Source: Dactylis glomerata (Eukaryota; Streptophyta; Magnoliopsida; Poales; Poaceae). From it: a stretch of 64,000 nucleotides of DNA. The notes beneath the pieces are model-generated. The model saw only the letters and a program-made list of their open reading frames with translations, made no database searches and was not told the DNA's origin. Location of the stretch: positions 8,476,116 to 8,540,115 of the forward strand of contig QXEO01000546.1 in NCBI GenBank assembly GCA_007115705.1. The letters run 5' to 3'. The translations under genes and the position numbers were made by a program. Shown one piece after another: positions 23,031 through 34,329 of the stretch. The stretch's first letter is position 1. The number at the start of each line of letters is the position of its first letter.

Positions 23031-25948
23031 AACTCCTGCTCGTCCTCGAGTAGGTAAGTGATAACAAAAGAATAATTTTTGAGGTGACATGCACCTACAC
23101 AATCTTGATCATATATGTAAGCATTGGTGAGCTGGGATCAATAGAACTTGAAACATGGGCATGAAGATATAATCATGACAATAAGAACTTAGCAACCATG
23201 TTGTAAACATGCAAATGAACACAAACAAAAGATCATGGAAATGAAACAATGAAAGTCAAACGTGTGTTCAAATCATAAGGAAAAACATACAAGTGGTTTT
23301 CAGCTTGTCCTTCATGGAGAGCAAAACATAAATGCATAGAACACCTCAAAGTTTAAGAGGGCGACTAGATACAAATAATTTAAGAACAAGTGAAACCAAT
23401 CATCATGAATCAATCAATGAACCTTGGGACAATGCATATCACACTAAGAATGACAACTATGCTCTCTTAATGGTGCATAAAGAAAGAAGGTGGTGACTCA
23501 ACATAAAAGTAAAAGAAAGGCCCTTCGCAGAGGGAATCAGTGATTGCAAGTTTTATAACCTTCAAAAATTATGGTACTTACCGGCTTTGAGCTCTCATTG
23601 CCTCCATCATAAGCATCTTGAATGGTTAAAGTTAATGTGAGAACAATTATGATGCATATGCTTGACAAATCATAAGTTGAAAACCTCGTGTCCCGTGAAT
23701 ACGAGTACCCAAATGAATGCTACTTTACTTAGAGTCCCAAGCAAGGCTCTTGTCATTGTAAGTATATGCATATCATTGAGAACCGCCAATGGGGTACCTC
23801 CGTGCCCGATGACATGGAACAAGCCTACACCAAAATGCCAGGACAAGCAGACAATGAACACCTCGACATCTCTTTTATTTGCTATATTGTTTAGCTTTTT
23901 ATTGTGAGATGCGTCGTCGAATGTTCACCATGGGTATGCTGCAAATTTCCACCATGAATTATGCATGGCTTAGATTGGCGGCCCGGCGTTTCCCTAACAC
24001 ATATACAAACTCCATGATCCCCACAAGATTCCCAATTCATTTCACACCGCGGGCATCCATAAACAAAAGATCACAATATCAACTCAAATAGGAAGTGCAA
24101 TGTTGAAAGCTTGCCCCATGACAGCATGGTTGGGCTAGTCTCCAACTTACAACTTGCAAGCATAACAACTCAGCATAAGAGACCACAATGTCAAATTTTT
24201 AAGAACAGGAAAAAGTAAAGTGTGCCTTCCGGTTCGTGAGAGCTTTACTGACCGAATTTCGCATAACACTGGTAAGAGTTTAATTTGAAGAGAAAATAAA
24301 AGCAAGTCAAATTTACTTGGAATAGCAAATTGCTAGTAGGTATGTATGGTGGACACTTTGGAAAACTTTCGCTTTTAGGAGTTGGATGCACGAGTAGAGC
24401 TCATATTCAGTACAAGGCGAGGGCTAGCAAAAGACTGGGAGCGACCAACTAAGAGAGCAATAATGGCCATAATCATGCAAAGCGACAAAGCGACATTAAA
24501 AGAAGCATAAGATGGCATCAAAAGTCAATAACTAAATGATCATGAAGGCTAATGGCGGCTTTGTAAGAGTCTAACATGTGTGAGCATGCGCCAAGTCAAC
24601 CCAAATAAAGCATCAAGGAGAAAACCAAAATAATGCTTCCATACAATAAAAACAACGCATGATTTTTTCAAAGGCTCATTAAGCAATCTCAGTTATTTGA
24701 GACAAGTCATGCTACAGCAAAACCACTAAGCATACTATCAAAAAGACATCAAGCATGACATGAAAAAGCCTAAGCCGCAGTCTACACAAGCTCCTTCTTG
24801 TACCACTATTTTGCACGAAGCTTTTTCTCTTTTCCAACACCATTTGAAATTTTTATAAACACCTCTTTTGATGAAAACCAATAAAGTTTAGAGGCAAAAA
24901 TACACCTTGATGAAAAGATATGACAAGGTCTGAACGCAAATCAAGGCGAAAATGAAAACCAAAAGCAGTAGCAGAAAAAGTAGAACGCTTGATTTTAAAT
25001 AAGAGTGAAAACTAGAGCGTTCTTTGCAAATGAAAACAAGTACATCTCCTCCAAAGGAAATTTGTTGGGGTCCAACCATTTATTGCAGCAAACAAACTAA
25101 ACAAACCAACTAAGAAAACTAAAATAACTGACGCTCCAAGAAAAACACATAGTGCATGAAGCAATAAAAATATAGTGTTTTGAAAGGTGACCTAATTTTT
25201 GCCGATGAAGAAGGGGTGCCTCGGGGGCATCCCCAAGCTTTGACGCTTGTACTTCTTGGATGTTTCTTGGGGTGCTGGGCATCCCCAAGCTTGAGCTTTT
25301 GTCCATTCTTCAACTCATCTCATCATTCTCCAATCCCTACACTTGAAAACTTCCTTCATACAAAACGAAACACAATTCTATTAGCAACATTAGTGTAAGC
25401 ATAAAATATATTCAACCTCTTTTAACTTCAGGTTTCAACCCAAAACCACCACATATAAAGTATATACTACTGTAGCAACTTCCACAAGAGTTCCATGATA
25501 AAAAAGAACTCAAAAGAAAGCGATAAAGTGGCAAAAACGAATATTGGCAGAAATCTGTCAAAACTGAACAGCTGACAAAGGACGAATTTTTGAGGGATTT
25601 TCTGTTGCTCAAATCAAAAAGTGTTCAACTAAGAAAAGTTTGGATATAACCTGGGGCATATGCACAAGAAATCACAGGTCCAAAAGATAAACAGATAATT
25701 TATACGAATTTTTACGGTGCAGCACCGAAAACAGTTTCAGGACAGCAATATCCCCAAATCTTTACCTCACTCCAATTAGAGGCTTCTCTTGGCACAAAAA
25801 CGAAATAAACAAGATAACGAGCGGTCATTACGGTAGTAATGACTTCCAAGACTCAAATAAAAGAAAAAGTACTGTAAAGAAAACATTGGGTTATCTCCCA
25901 AGAGTGCTTTTCTTTAACGCCTTTGAGCTAGGCGCAGAAAATTGCGAA
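23031..25948 (-). other. Non-coding internal region of the Athila element
   Basis: This stretch lies between the gag-protease stop and the 3' LTR, where pol would be. It holds no frame above 100 codons and no recognisable RT or integrase motif. Confidence 0.7.
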
Positions 25949-28012
25949 TCAAGTAATATCAGTAGACGAAGCATTAAGCTCATAATTTGCTCTAAGAATA
26001 GAGTCAAAAAGTAATTTCTTTCTTTTCCTAGGGAAGTGTTTCATACCTTGCTTTAGTGGGAATTGATACTTGATAGTGCCTTCCCTAATATCAATAATAG
26101 CACCTACAGTTCGAAGAAAAGGTCTTCCCAAAATAATAGGACATGAAGCATGGCATTCAATGTCCATAACAAGAAAATCAACGGGAACAAGGTTATTGTT
26201 TACCACAATAATAACATCATTAATCCTTCCCAAAGGTTTCTTCTTAGCAACATCAGCAATAGGAACATCAAAATAACATTTTTCAAGCGGCGGTAAATCA
26301 AGCATGTCATAAATCTTTCTAGGCATGATAGAAATACTAGCACCTAGATCACATAAAGCATGGCAATCATAACCATTAACATGCATATCAATGATGGGTT
26401 CCCAACCATCTTCTAACTTCTTGGGAACAGAAGCTTTTTGCTTCAACTTTTCATCCCTAATCTTTATGAGAGCATTGGTAATATGCTTAGTAAAAGCAAT
26501 ATTTAGAGAACTAGCATTGGGAGTCAAAGCAAGCTTTTGCAAGAACAAAATTACTTCAGATATATTGCAGCCATCAACATCAAAATCATTAAAGGAAATA
26601 GAGCTATCATCTCCCACACTCCGAAAAAATTTAGCACTCTTTTGAGAAAAAGTTTTGGCAATTTTAGGCTTTTTAACACAAGGAGTGGGAGTTTTCTCTA
26701 CACCAATCAAAGTAAGAGGATTACTATCAGTAGGAGCAACATCATTAGAGGTAGTAATGGTACATACCTTCATCTCTCTAGCCATCTCATCTTCTCTTTC
26801 CCACCTGGCATGCAATTCCGCTAACAATCTAATATTTTCATCAATTCCAACTTGGGTAGCATTAGCGGCAGCAACAATATTGCTCACTTTCACATCATTA
26901 GGAAACACTTTTGATTTCAGAAGTTCCACATCATGAGCAAGGCTATCAACTTTAGAAGCAAGAATATCAATTTTGCCTAACTTTTCCTCAACAGACTTAT
27001 TAAAAGCAGTTTGCTTACCGATGAAGTCCTTGAGCATTACCTCAAGCTCGGAGGGCGCGGCCCTAGTGTTGTTGTAGGAATTACCATAAGAGTTACCATA
27101 ACCATTACCATAGGTAGAAGGATACGGCCTATAATTGTTACTAGCAAAATTGTTCCTATAAGCATTGTTGTTAAAATTGTTGTTTCTAATGAAATTCACA
27201 TCAACTTGCTCTTCTTGAGCAACCAGAGAGGCCAAAGGAACATTATTAGGATCAACATGAGTCCTATCATTAGCAAGCATAGCCATAATGGTATCAATCT
27301 TATCATTCAAGGAAGAGGTTTCCTCAACAGAATTTACCTTCTTACCTTGTGGAGCTCTCTCGGTGTGCCATTCAGTGTAATTTACCATCATATTGTCGAG
27401 TAACTTCGATGCGGTGCCCAAGGTAAGGGACATAAAAGTGCCTCCAGCAGCTGAATCAAGTAGGTTCCTAGAAGAAAAATTCAGTCCTGCATAAAAAGTT
27501 TGGATAATCATCCAAGTAGTCAGTCCATGAGTGGGGCAGTTCTTTATCATAGCTTTCATTCTTTCCCAAGCTTGAGCAACATGTTCATTATCAAACTGAG
27601 TAAATTTCATAATATTGCTACGCAACGATATAATCTTAGCGGGAGGATAGTATCTACCAACAAAAGCATCCTTACACTTAGCCCATGAATCAATACTATT
27701 CTTAGTCAAAGACAGCAGCCATTCTTTAGCTTTTCCTCTCAAAGAAAAAGGAAACAACTTGAGCTTAATAATATCACTATCAACATCCTTATATTTCTGC
27801 ATCTCACATAGCTCAACAAAATTGTTGAGATGAGCTGCAGCATCTTCAGTACTAGCACCAGAAAATTGCTCTTTCATAACAAGGTTCAATAAAGCAGGCT
27901 TAATCTCATAAAAGGTGGTAGCAGGAACAGGTGGTGCAATAGGAGTGCAGATAAAATCACTATTGTTCGTGCTAGCAAAGTCACACAACTTGGTGTTTTC
28001 AGGAGTACCCAT
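25949..28012 (-). CDS. gag: Athila gag-protease protein (intact, 687 aa)
   Basis: The first ATG of the minus-strand frame is at 28012-28010 (MGTPENTK); the frame upstream to 28045 begins with TTG. Residues ~40-220 match the retrotransposon gag fold, with FSGASTEDAAAHLNNFVELC and LFPFSLRGKAKEWL as the usual conserved pieces. Residues ~285-335 are an Asn/Tyr/Gly-rich tract; no CCHC zinc knuckle is visible where one might be expected. A coiled-coil-like stretch follows (~340-385). Near residue 550, CDLGASISIMP is the aspartic protease motif in its Athila form, followed by ILGRPFL. The frame ends soon after the protease with no RT. It would supply particle protein and maturation protease. The ORF has no stop over 2 kb, consistent with recent activity or selection on gag. 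Confidence 0.9.
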   Translation of the reverse strand: MGTPENTKLCDFASTNNSDFICTPIAPPVPATTFYEIKPALLNLVMKEQFSGASTEDAAAHLNNFVELCEMQKYKDVDSDIIKLKLFPFSLRGKAKEWLLSLTKNSIDSWAKCKDAFVGRYYPPAKIISLRSNIMKFTQFDNEHVAQAWERMKAMIKNCPTHGLTTWMIIQTFYAGLNFSSRNLLDSAAGGTFMSLTLGTASKLLDNMMVNYTEWHTERAPQGKKVNSVEETSSLNDKIDTIMAMLANDRTHVDPNNVPLASLVAQEEQVDVNFIRNNNFNNNAYRNNFASNNYRPYPSTYGNGYGNSYGNSYNNTRAAPSELEVMLKDFIGKQTAFNKSVEEKLGKIDILASKVDSLAHDVELLKSKVFPNDVKVSNIVAAANATQVGIDENIRLLAELHARWEREDEMAREMKVCTITTSNDVAPTDSNPLTLIGVEKTPTPCVKKPKIAKTFSQKSAKFFRSVGDDSSISFNDFDVDGCNISEVILFLQKLALTPNASSLNIAFTKHITNALIKIRDEKLKQKASVPKKLEDGWEPIIDMHVNGYDCHALCDLGASISIMPRKIYDMLDLPPLEKCYFDVPIADVAKKKPLGRINDVIIVVNNNLVPVDFLVMDIECHASCPIILGRPFLRTVGAIIDIREGTIKYQFPLKQGMKHFPRKRKKLLFDSILRANYELNASSTDIT

Positions 28013-28182
28013 TTCAGCAAAACAAAAGTAAACAAGTAAAAACAACTACCAAGGATTCTAATTTTTTGGGTTTTTGATATAAAAAGCAATGCAGGTAAAA
28101 TAAATAAAGTAAAGCAAAAACAAATAACAAAGTAAAGAACGTGTGTGCGAAGAACTCCCCTCGCAGAAGTCTTCTCTTCCTC

Positions 28183-28199
28183 CCCGGCAACGGTGCCAG
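28183..28199 (-). other. Primer binding site, tRNA-Asp type
   Basis: On the minus strand TGGCACCGTTGCCGGGG lies about 9 bases inside the 5' LTR end. It matches the tRNA-Asp complement used by Athila elements except for one base. Confidence 0.8.
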
Positions 28200-28208
28200 A
28201 AAAGAAGC

Positions 28209-29821
28209 TGCTACTTGGTGATGGCGCCAGAAAAGAGGCTGCTGGCGTGAAGCAGTAAGTCCTTGTGCGTGGTGAATGACCAGCCCGTTGGGAACCCCAA
28301 GAGGAAGGTATGATGAGTGTAGCGGCTAGTTTTCCCTCAGTTAAGATACCAAGGTTTATCGATCAGGAGAGGAGAGACAATGATGACTGAAGATGTTTGT
28401 GGAACCTGCACACACACAGACAAATACTTTGTTTCCAACTTGCGATGAGGTTGTCAATCTCACCGGTTTGCTTGAAACAAAGGTTATGAGCGTATCGAGT
28501 GGAAAACAATATAGTATGCGAGTAAAGTAAACAGTGCGGGAAAAGTAAACAGGTGATTGCAATATGATGTAAATAGGACCAGGGTCCACAGTTCACTAGT
28601 GGTGTCTCTCCATAGATAAAATAACATGCTGGGTAAACAAATTACAGTTGGGCAATTGATAGAATAGAGCTAACGTGATATGTCAAGAAGATCACTATGA
28701 GATTTACTCTGGGCATTACAACAAAATACATAGACCGCCATCCAACTGCATCTATGACTAATAATCCACCCCCGGAGATATCATTCGAACACCCTAGAAG
28801 TATTAAGTTGCGAATAACAGATAATTGCATTAAGCAAAGTGTGTAATGTAAACAAAGCATATGCCCTTGAGCATATGAATGTTGTTTTCTCCCTAGTAGC
28901 AACAGCACATCTACCACCTTAGAGGTTTCTGTCACTCCCCCAGGTGAAATAGAGGCATGAACCCACTATCGAGCATAAATACCCCCTCTTGGAGTCACTA
29001 GCAACTACTCGGCCAAGATAGCTACTAACAACGGAGAGCATGCAAGATCATAAGCAACATAGAGATAACAAAAGATATAATTCAGTACAGCAACTTAATC
29101 ATAAACACCAATATTCATCGGATCCCAACAAACCAACATCATAGAATTACATAATGGTGATCTCAATCATGTATGGCAGCTCATGAGATCTAAACATGAA
29201 GCACATGGTGGAGAAGACAACCATCTAGCTACTGCTATGGACCCATAGTCCAAGGTAGACTACTCACTCATCGCTCCGGAGGCAATCATGGCGATGAAGG
29301 AGACCTCCGGTGGCGATTCCCCTCTCCGGCAGGGTGCCGGGAAGAGCTTCTGGACCCTCCCGATTTTCGGGTCGACGGCGGCGGCGGATCGCGATGTATT
29401 CTAGAAAACTGATCGGGTCCTTAGGTTTTTCTCGTCAGGGGGTATATGTAGGCGAAGGGGCGATGTCAGAGGAGGGACCACGGCCCCTCACACATGGCTG
29501 GCGCGGCCAGGCCCCTGGCCGCGCCGCCTGTGTGTGTGGGGGCCACGTGGCCCCCCTCCGTCAGGTCTTCGGATGTTTGGGAGCTCCCCGGTGATATAAG
29601 ACTTCAGGAACTTGTTTCGTCCAATTTCGAGAATATTTCCTGTGTATCACTTCTGAAACACAAAAACAGCAGAAAACAGGAAACTGGCATTGTGGCACTT
29701 CGTTAATAGGTTAGTTCCAGAAAATGCATAAAAATGCCACTAAGTGTAACGAAACAATAGGCAAATGGTGTAAAACAATGCATGGAGCATCAAAAATTAT
29801 AGATACGTTTGAGACGTATCA
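28209..29821 (-). repeat. 5' LTR of the Athila element (1613 bp)
   Basis: Colinear with 21405-23015. The outer end is GACGTATCA at 29821, followed by the target duplication GCCAC. Confidence 0.94.
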
Positions 29822-29826
29822 GCCAC

Positions 29827-30420
29827 CCAACCCTCACAAGATTTAAAGAAGAGGAACCATTCTTTGAACATCTCTTATGCAGATGACGTGGCTGTTTTTG
29901 TTGCCCCAAAAAAGTAGGACACTCAAAACCTTGCATCCATTCTTGGGGCCTTCCGAGAAGTCGCCGAGCTTGTAACATATTTCCAAAAGAGTAGGTTTGT
30001 TGGCAATTCAGGCATCTTTTCCAGTGAAGTATTTGGGTCTTTTGTGCCAAAGCTATTTATAAAGCACATGCCAAAACTGGAAAATTAAGCTTTGCTTTAT
30101 CGGTGTGACAATTAAAGAGGGTTAATTTTCAACCGCTTCAGGACAAGATGGTATGTAAGCAAATAACTTGGGATACAAAGAACATAAATTTGGTCGACAG
30201 TGGAGCTCTCATATACTCCGTTCTCACATCGCAATCTATCTTCTACCTTACACCACTCCCCATCCCGCCGGGTTGCTTTGCTAGCATGAGAAAAATGGAG
30301 CATGCTTTCTTGTGGGTAAGAAAAATAGAAATTACTAGCTATGTACTCAACACAACCTTCTCATCCACCTGCAAAGCACCGCTCGACCATCCCTTTAGGG
30401 CTTGACCGCCTTAGGGCATG
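29827..30420 (+). pseudogene. LINE reverse transcriptase, 3' fragment
   Basis: It continues the LINE broken at 21404. ISYADDVAVFVAPKK contains the YADD catalytic motif of reverse transcriptase, then a stop, then ASILGAFREVAELV. Around 30145-30390, GALIYSVLTSQSIFYLTPLPIPPG and MRKMEHAFLWV match the region after the RT core in plant LINEs. Several stops and frameshifts are present. The end near 30420 is not sharp and overlaps the tandem duplication that follows. Confidence 0.82.
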
Positions 30421-31440
30421 ACTTTCTTCTATGTAGTTTATGCCCACCAAAGAGAATTTCTAATGCTACAAGACTTAAAAAAAATTTGGTACTACGACCA
30501 CATGGTAGCCACTAAGAATTGCAAAATTTTAAATATTGTGTGATATGAAAAATGTAACATAATCTAACAACCAAAAATCATTTACAAGACCTAACACATT
30601 TAAAGAGAAAATAGGACCTACTAATTAGTGAAGACCCATCAATTCTTTCTAGGTACTATATGTACAATATCGTCTTTAGTATCACAATGCGTAAATAACA
30701 TTAGGATCTAATTTCTTACATAAATATCGTCTGCTAAAACTGTTAGGCCGGAATTTCCTTGATTTTGCTAAAAAAACCAATGAGGCTATTTTTTTTATAA
30801 AACACGTCTAATTTTTGGAACCGGATCTTGCATGAAGACCTGTGTAAGTTTAACATTTATTAAATGATAGAAATTTTGCGTCTTAAGGGTTTGTCTTATT
30901 TTTGGTTATTAGGTAGTTGTACATATTTTTTAAAAATGCAAATAAATTGTGTAAATGGGATCTTGCCCTTTTTAACTTATATCAACAGTGTTTTGTTTCA
31001 TTTTGGTTTTAAAAAGTGCAATTTAGTGTATTGCATGTTTTGGAAGCAATTGCACACAAATTATGTGCAAATTGTGCTTTAGAAATACAAATTTCCTCAC
31101 TTCCCACATTTGAACTCCAAAACTGCACATATTTGTTCTTGCATGTGCAATTGTGTATCTAGAAATCAATCCCAAGGTAAGCATACTTTTAGTTCTATTT
31201 TTGGTTTACAAGTATGTAATATGCAATATAATATGATTATTTATTTTCGTTGCCGCTAGACATGGAGTTGGTACATGTGAACGGTAGGTAAGGAAAAGGG
31301 TAACAAACTACCAGTCATGATTGTGATGTAACAAATTCTTAGGTCACTGCAGTACACTTTGTCAAATATTGTACTTGCTCATACAAATGTCGGCCTGATG
31401 CATATCGGCTTAGCACATCACTAATATCCCCTTTCTTCTT
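30340..31440 (+). repeat. Tandem duplication, copy 1 (about 1.1 kb)
   Basis: It aligns in order with 31472-32490. Shared blocks include CAACCTTCTCATC, GACCGCCTTAGG, ACCACATGGTAGCCA, TCTTGCATGAAGA, GTAAGGAAAAGGGTAACAAACTA-like text and CACTGCAGTACACTTTGTC. Indels and substitutions are frequent, so the duplication is old. Confidence 0.85.
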
Positions 31441-31471
31441 TTAAAGATTTTTTTTGAAAGGTAAGCCTATG

Positions 31472-32490
31472 ATTGTACCACCACAACCTTCTCATCAACA
31501 TGCACGCCACATTTGATCATCTCCTTACAGCTAGACCGCCTTAGGCATGAGTTTCTTCTATCGAATTGGTGCCCACTTAAGATAAGTTCTGATGCTACAA
31601 GACTTCTTTGTTTCATACTACCACCACATGGTAGCCATTAAGACTTCACAAAAATTCAACATAGCCCAAAAAAACTAGTACAAGACCTAACACATGTAAA
31701 GAGAACAAACAATGGCTTATTAATCCGTGAATAGTTTTATTTACCCATCCTTTTTTCAAGGCTACTATTTGTAGAAAATCGTCTTTAGTATCATAATGTG
31801 TAAATCCCATTTGGATTTATTTATTTTTACATGTAGATATGTCATCTGCTAAAACCGCTAGGAGGAAATTTTCCTCAATTTTGCTAAAAAAACAACGGAT
31901 TTGTGGACCAACGGATCTTGCATGAAGATTTTATGGTTTTAAACGAAATAAATTTTGCACCGTAAGGGTTTGTATTATTTTTTGTTGATTATGATGTTAC
32001 ACATATTATCACAAAAACGAAAAATGTGCAAATGGATAGTTTTACTTTTTAACTTATTTACTTTTTTGTGTCATTTTGGATTTCATATGTGCGCGCAATT
32101 CGGTGTTTTACACATTTTGGAAGCAATTGCACACAATTTTATGTGCAAAATGGAGTTTTAGAAATACAAAATTCCTCACTTTCCACATGTAACTCCAAAA
32201 TTGCACATATTTGTTCTTGTGATTTTTTAAATCTAGAAATCAATTCCAAGGTAAGCCAACTTCTACTTCTATTTTGGGTTTAGAAGTATGTAAATGCATT
32301 TTAAGTTCATTTTAGTTGGTATGTGTGAGCGGTAGGGAAGGAAAAGGGTAACAAACTAACAATTATGTCAAATTTTCAGGCCACTGCAGTACACTTTGTC
32401 AAATACATACAGTACTCTTGCTCATACACACGCCGGCCGGATGCATAGGGTCTTAACACAACAGTAATCTCCCCTTTATTCTCTTAGAGA
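31472..32490 (+). repeat. Tandem duplication, copy 2, abutting the ACS promoter
   Basis: Second copy of 30340-31440. After it, CACCATCCACCACAACTTTGAC at about 32528 resembles the start of another unit, so a third, truncated repeat may lead into the ACS promoter. Confidence 0.85.
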
Positions 32491-32590
32491 AAAAATGTTT
32501 TGCAAGTTAAGGGTAACCTAACCTCTGCACCATCCACCACAACTTTGACATTTTCAGCGGTTTCACACAGGTATAAATACTGATATTTGC

Positions 32591-32600
32591 CTATATATAC
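32591..32600 (+). promoter_or_regulatory. TATA box of the ACS gene
   Basis: CTATATATAC lies 173 bp before the ACS ATG, giving a leader of about 140 nt. The leader has no ATG before 32773 in the frame of the protein. Confidence 0.75.
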
Positions 32601-32772
32601 CCCAAGGACAGAGCAAGCAGGATCAGATCACCATACCTTCTCTGCCTTGCAAGCGCATTCACATCCTTGAGCTGTGCCAGCTCTCTCCTTGCCAATTACC
32701 ATTGCACTGCATTGCAGTCTTTCAATCTCGAAAGAGTCCTGTTCCATTTCTTGTAGAAGGGTCGAGTCCATC

Positions 32773-34329
32773 ATGGTTGGCAAGTTGTTGCCCGCTGCCT
32801 CGCCTCCCCTCTCGCAGGTGGCGACCTCCAGCGCCCACGGCGAGGACTCGCCCTACTTCGCCGGGTGGAGAGCCTACGACGACGACCCCTACGACGCCGT
32901 CTCCAACCCGAGCGGCGTCATCCAGATGGGCCTCGCGGAGAACCAGGTCTCCTTCGACCTCCTGGAGGGGTTCCTGATGGAGCACCCTGAGGCGGCCGGG
33001 TGGGGCGGCGCCGCCGCCGGCTCCGGCGTGGCCAGCTTCAGGGACAACGCCCTGTTCCAGGATTACCACGGCCTCAAAACATTCCGAAAGGTACGCTGCA
33101 GTACACGCGCTTACGCAAGAGAGTGCTCTGGTTTCGTTTGTTTGCCTTCCTTGTGTCGAACGCCATGGACTGATCGTTGTGGCTTGCTTGCAGGCGATGG
33201 CAAGCTTCATGGAGAAGATAAGGGGCGGCAAGGCGAGCTTTGACCCTGACCGCATCGTGCTCACCGCCGGCGCGACGGCCGCCAACGAGCTTCTCACGTT
33301 TATCCTCGCCAACCCCGGGGACGCGCTCCTGATCCCCACTCCTTACTACCCTGGGTAAGCAACCACGCACCAATCAAGCACGCACCTACTGACGACTGTT
33401 CCATTGCCCGTGATCTTGTCCTGACATGCATGGCGCCGTGCAGATTTGATCGGGACTTGCGGTGGAGGACTGGCGTAAACATCGTGCCGGTGCACTGCCA
33501 CAGCGCCAACGGGTTCCAGGTCACCGTCGCCGCGCTCGAGGCGGCGCACGAGGAGGCCGAGGCGGCGGGGATGCGCGTCGCCGGCGTCCTGCTCACGAAC
33601 CCGTCCAACCCGCTCGGCACGACCATGAAGAGGTCGGTGCTGGAGGACGTCCTGGACTTCGTGGTGCGCAAAAACATCCACCTCATCTCCGACGAGATCT
33701 ACTCCGGCTCGGTGTTCGCCGCGCCGGACCTCGTCAGTGTGGCGGAGCTCGTCGAGTCGCGGCCAGAGGTCGCCGGGCGCGTGCACATCGTGTACAGCCT
33801 GTCCAAGGACCTGGGGCTACCGGGATTCCGCGTCGGCGTGGTGTACTCGTACAACGACGCCGTGGTCACCACCGCGCGGCGCATGTCTAGCTTCACGCTC
33901 GTGTCGTCGCAGACGCAGAAGACGCTCGCCGCCATGCTCTCCGACGACGCGTTCGCGGAAGAGTACATCCGCACCAACCGCCAGCGCCTCAGGGTGCGGC
34001 ACGACCACATGGTGGCCGGGCTGGCACGCGCCGGCGTGCCGTGCCTGCAGGGAAATGCTGGGCTGTTCGTGTGGATGGACATGCGGCGGCTGCTTCTCGG
34101 CGGAAGCGGCGAGGCGACCGTCGCCGACGAGCTGAGGCTGTGGGACCTGTTGCTGCAAGAGGTGAAGCTCAACATCTCGCCAGGGTCGTCGTGCCATTGC
34201 TCGGAGCCCGGGTGGTTCAGGGTGTGCTTCGCCAACATGAGCTTGGACACGCTGGATATTGCACTGGCCAGGATAGGCCGCTTCATGGACAGGTGGAACA
34301 AGGCGGCGTCACAGCAAGGACAGCATTAG
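32773..34329 (+). CDS. ACS: 1-aminocyclopropane-1-carboxylate synthase (three exons, 454 aa)
   Basis: This cytosolic PLP enzyme converts S-adenosylmethionine to ACC, the committed step of ethylene synthesis. Exons: 32773-33090, 33194-33354 and 33444-34329; introns of 103 and 89 nt have GT-AG ends (GTACGC...TTGCAG, GTAAGC...GTGCAG). Exon lengths sum to 1365, leaving one open frame with TAG at 34327. The ATG at 32773 is the first in frame and has G at +4. Family motifs: [14 protein letters not shown] (residues 45-58, substrate-binding Glu56), FQDYHGL (Tyr98), [43 protein letters not shown] with the PLP lysine Lys281, and [18 protein letters not shown] with the carboxylate-binding Arg419. Only 14 residues follow the last conserved helix (ARIGRF), so the phosphorylation and ETO1-binding tail of type 1 and 2 enzymes is absent: type-3-like, probably with other control of turnover (inference). 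No disabling change is seen. It is the only complete host gene here. Confidence 0.96.

Larger units (their letters stand above)
21405..29821 (-). mobile_element. Non-autonomous Athila-type Ty3/gypsy element inserted in the LINE
   Basis: Read on the minus strand: 5' LTR 29821-28209, tRNA-Asp-type primer site, gag-protease ORF (28012-25949), about 2.9 kb without coding capacity, polypurine tract, and 3' LTR 23015-21405. Both ends are TG...CA and are flanked by the 5-bp duplication GCCAC. No reverse transcriptase, RNase H or integrase is present, so it depends on enzymes from relatives. The LTRs differ at roughly two dozen positions (1-2%), so it is older than the gypsy element at 1-10544. Confidence 0.93.

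Noticed and set aside
32674..32772. N-terminal extension of ACS
   Set aside because: The frame is open upstream but starts with GTG; the first ATG is 32773 and family members begin close to the conserved region.
33346..34301. Antisense and other-frame ORFs (126-205 codons) over ACS exon 3
   Set aside because: Shadow frames of a GC-rich exon; the sense frame carries all ACS motifs.
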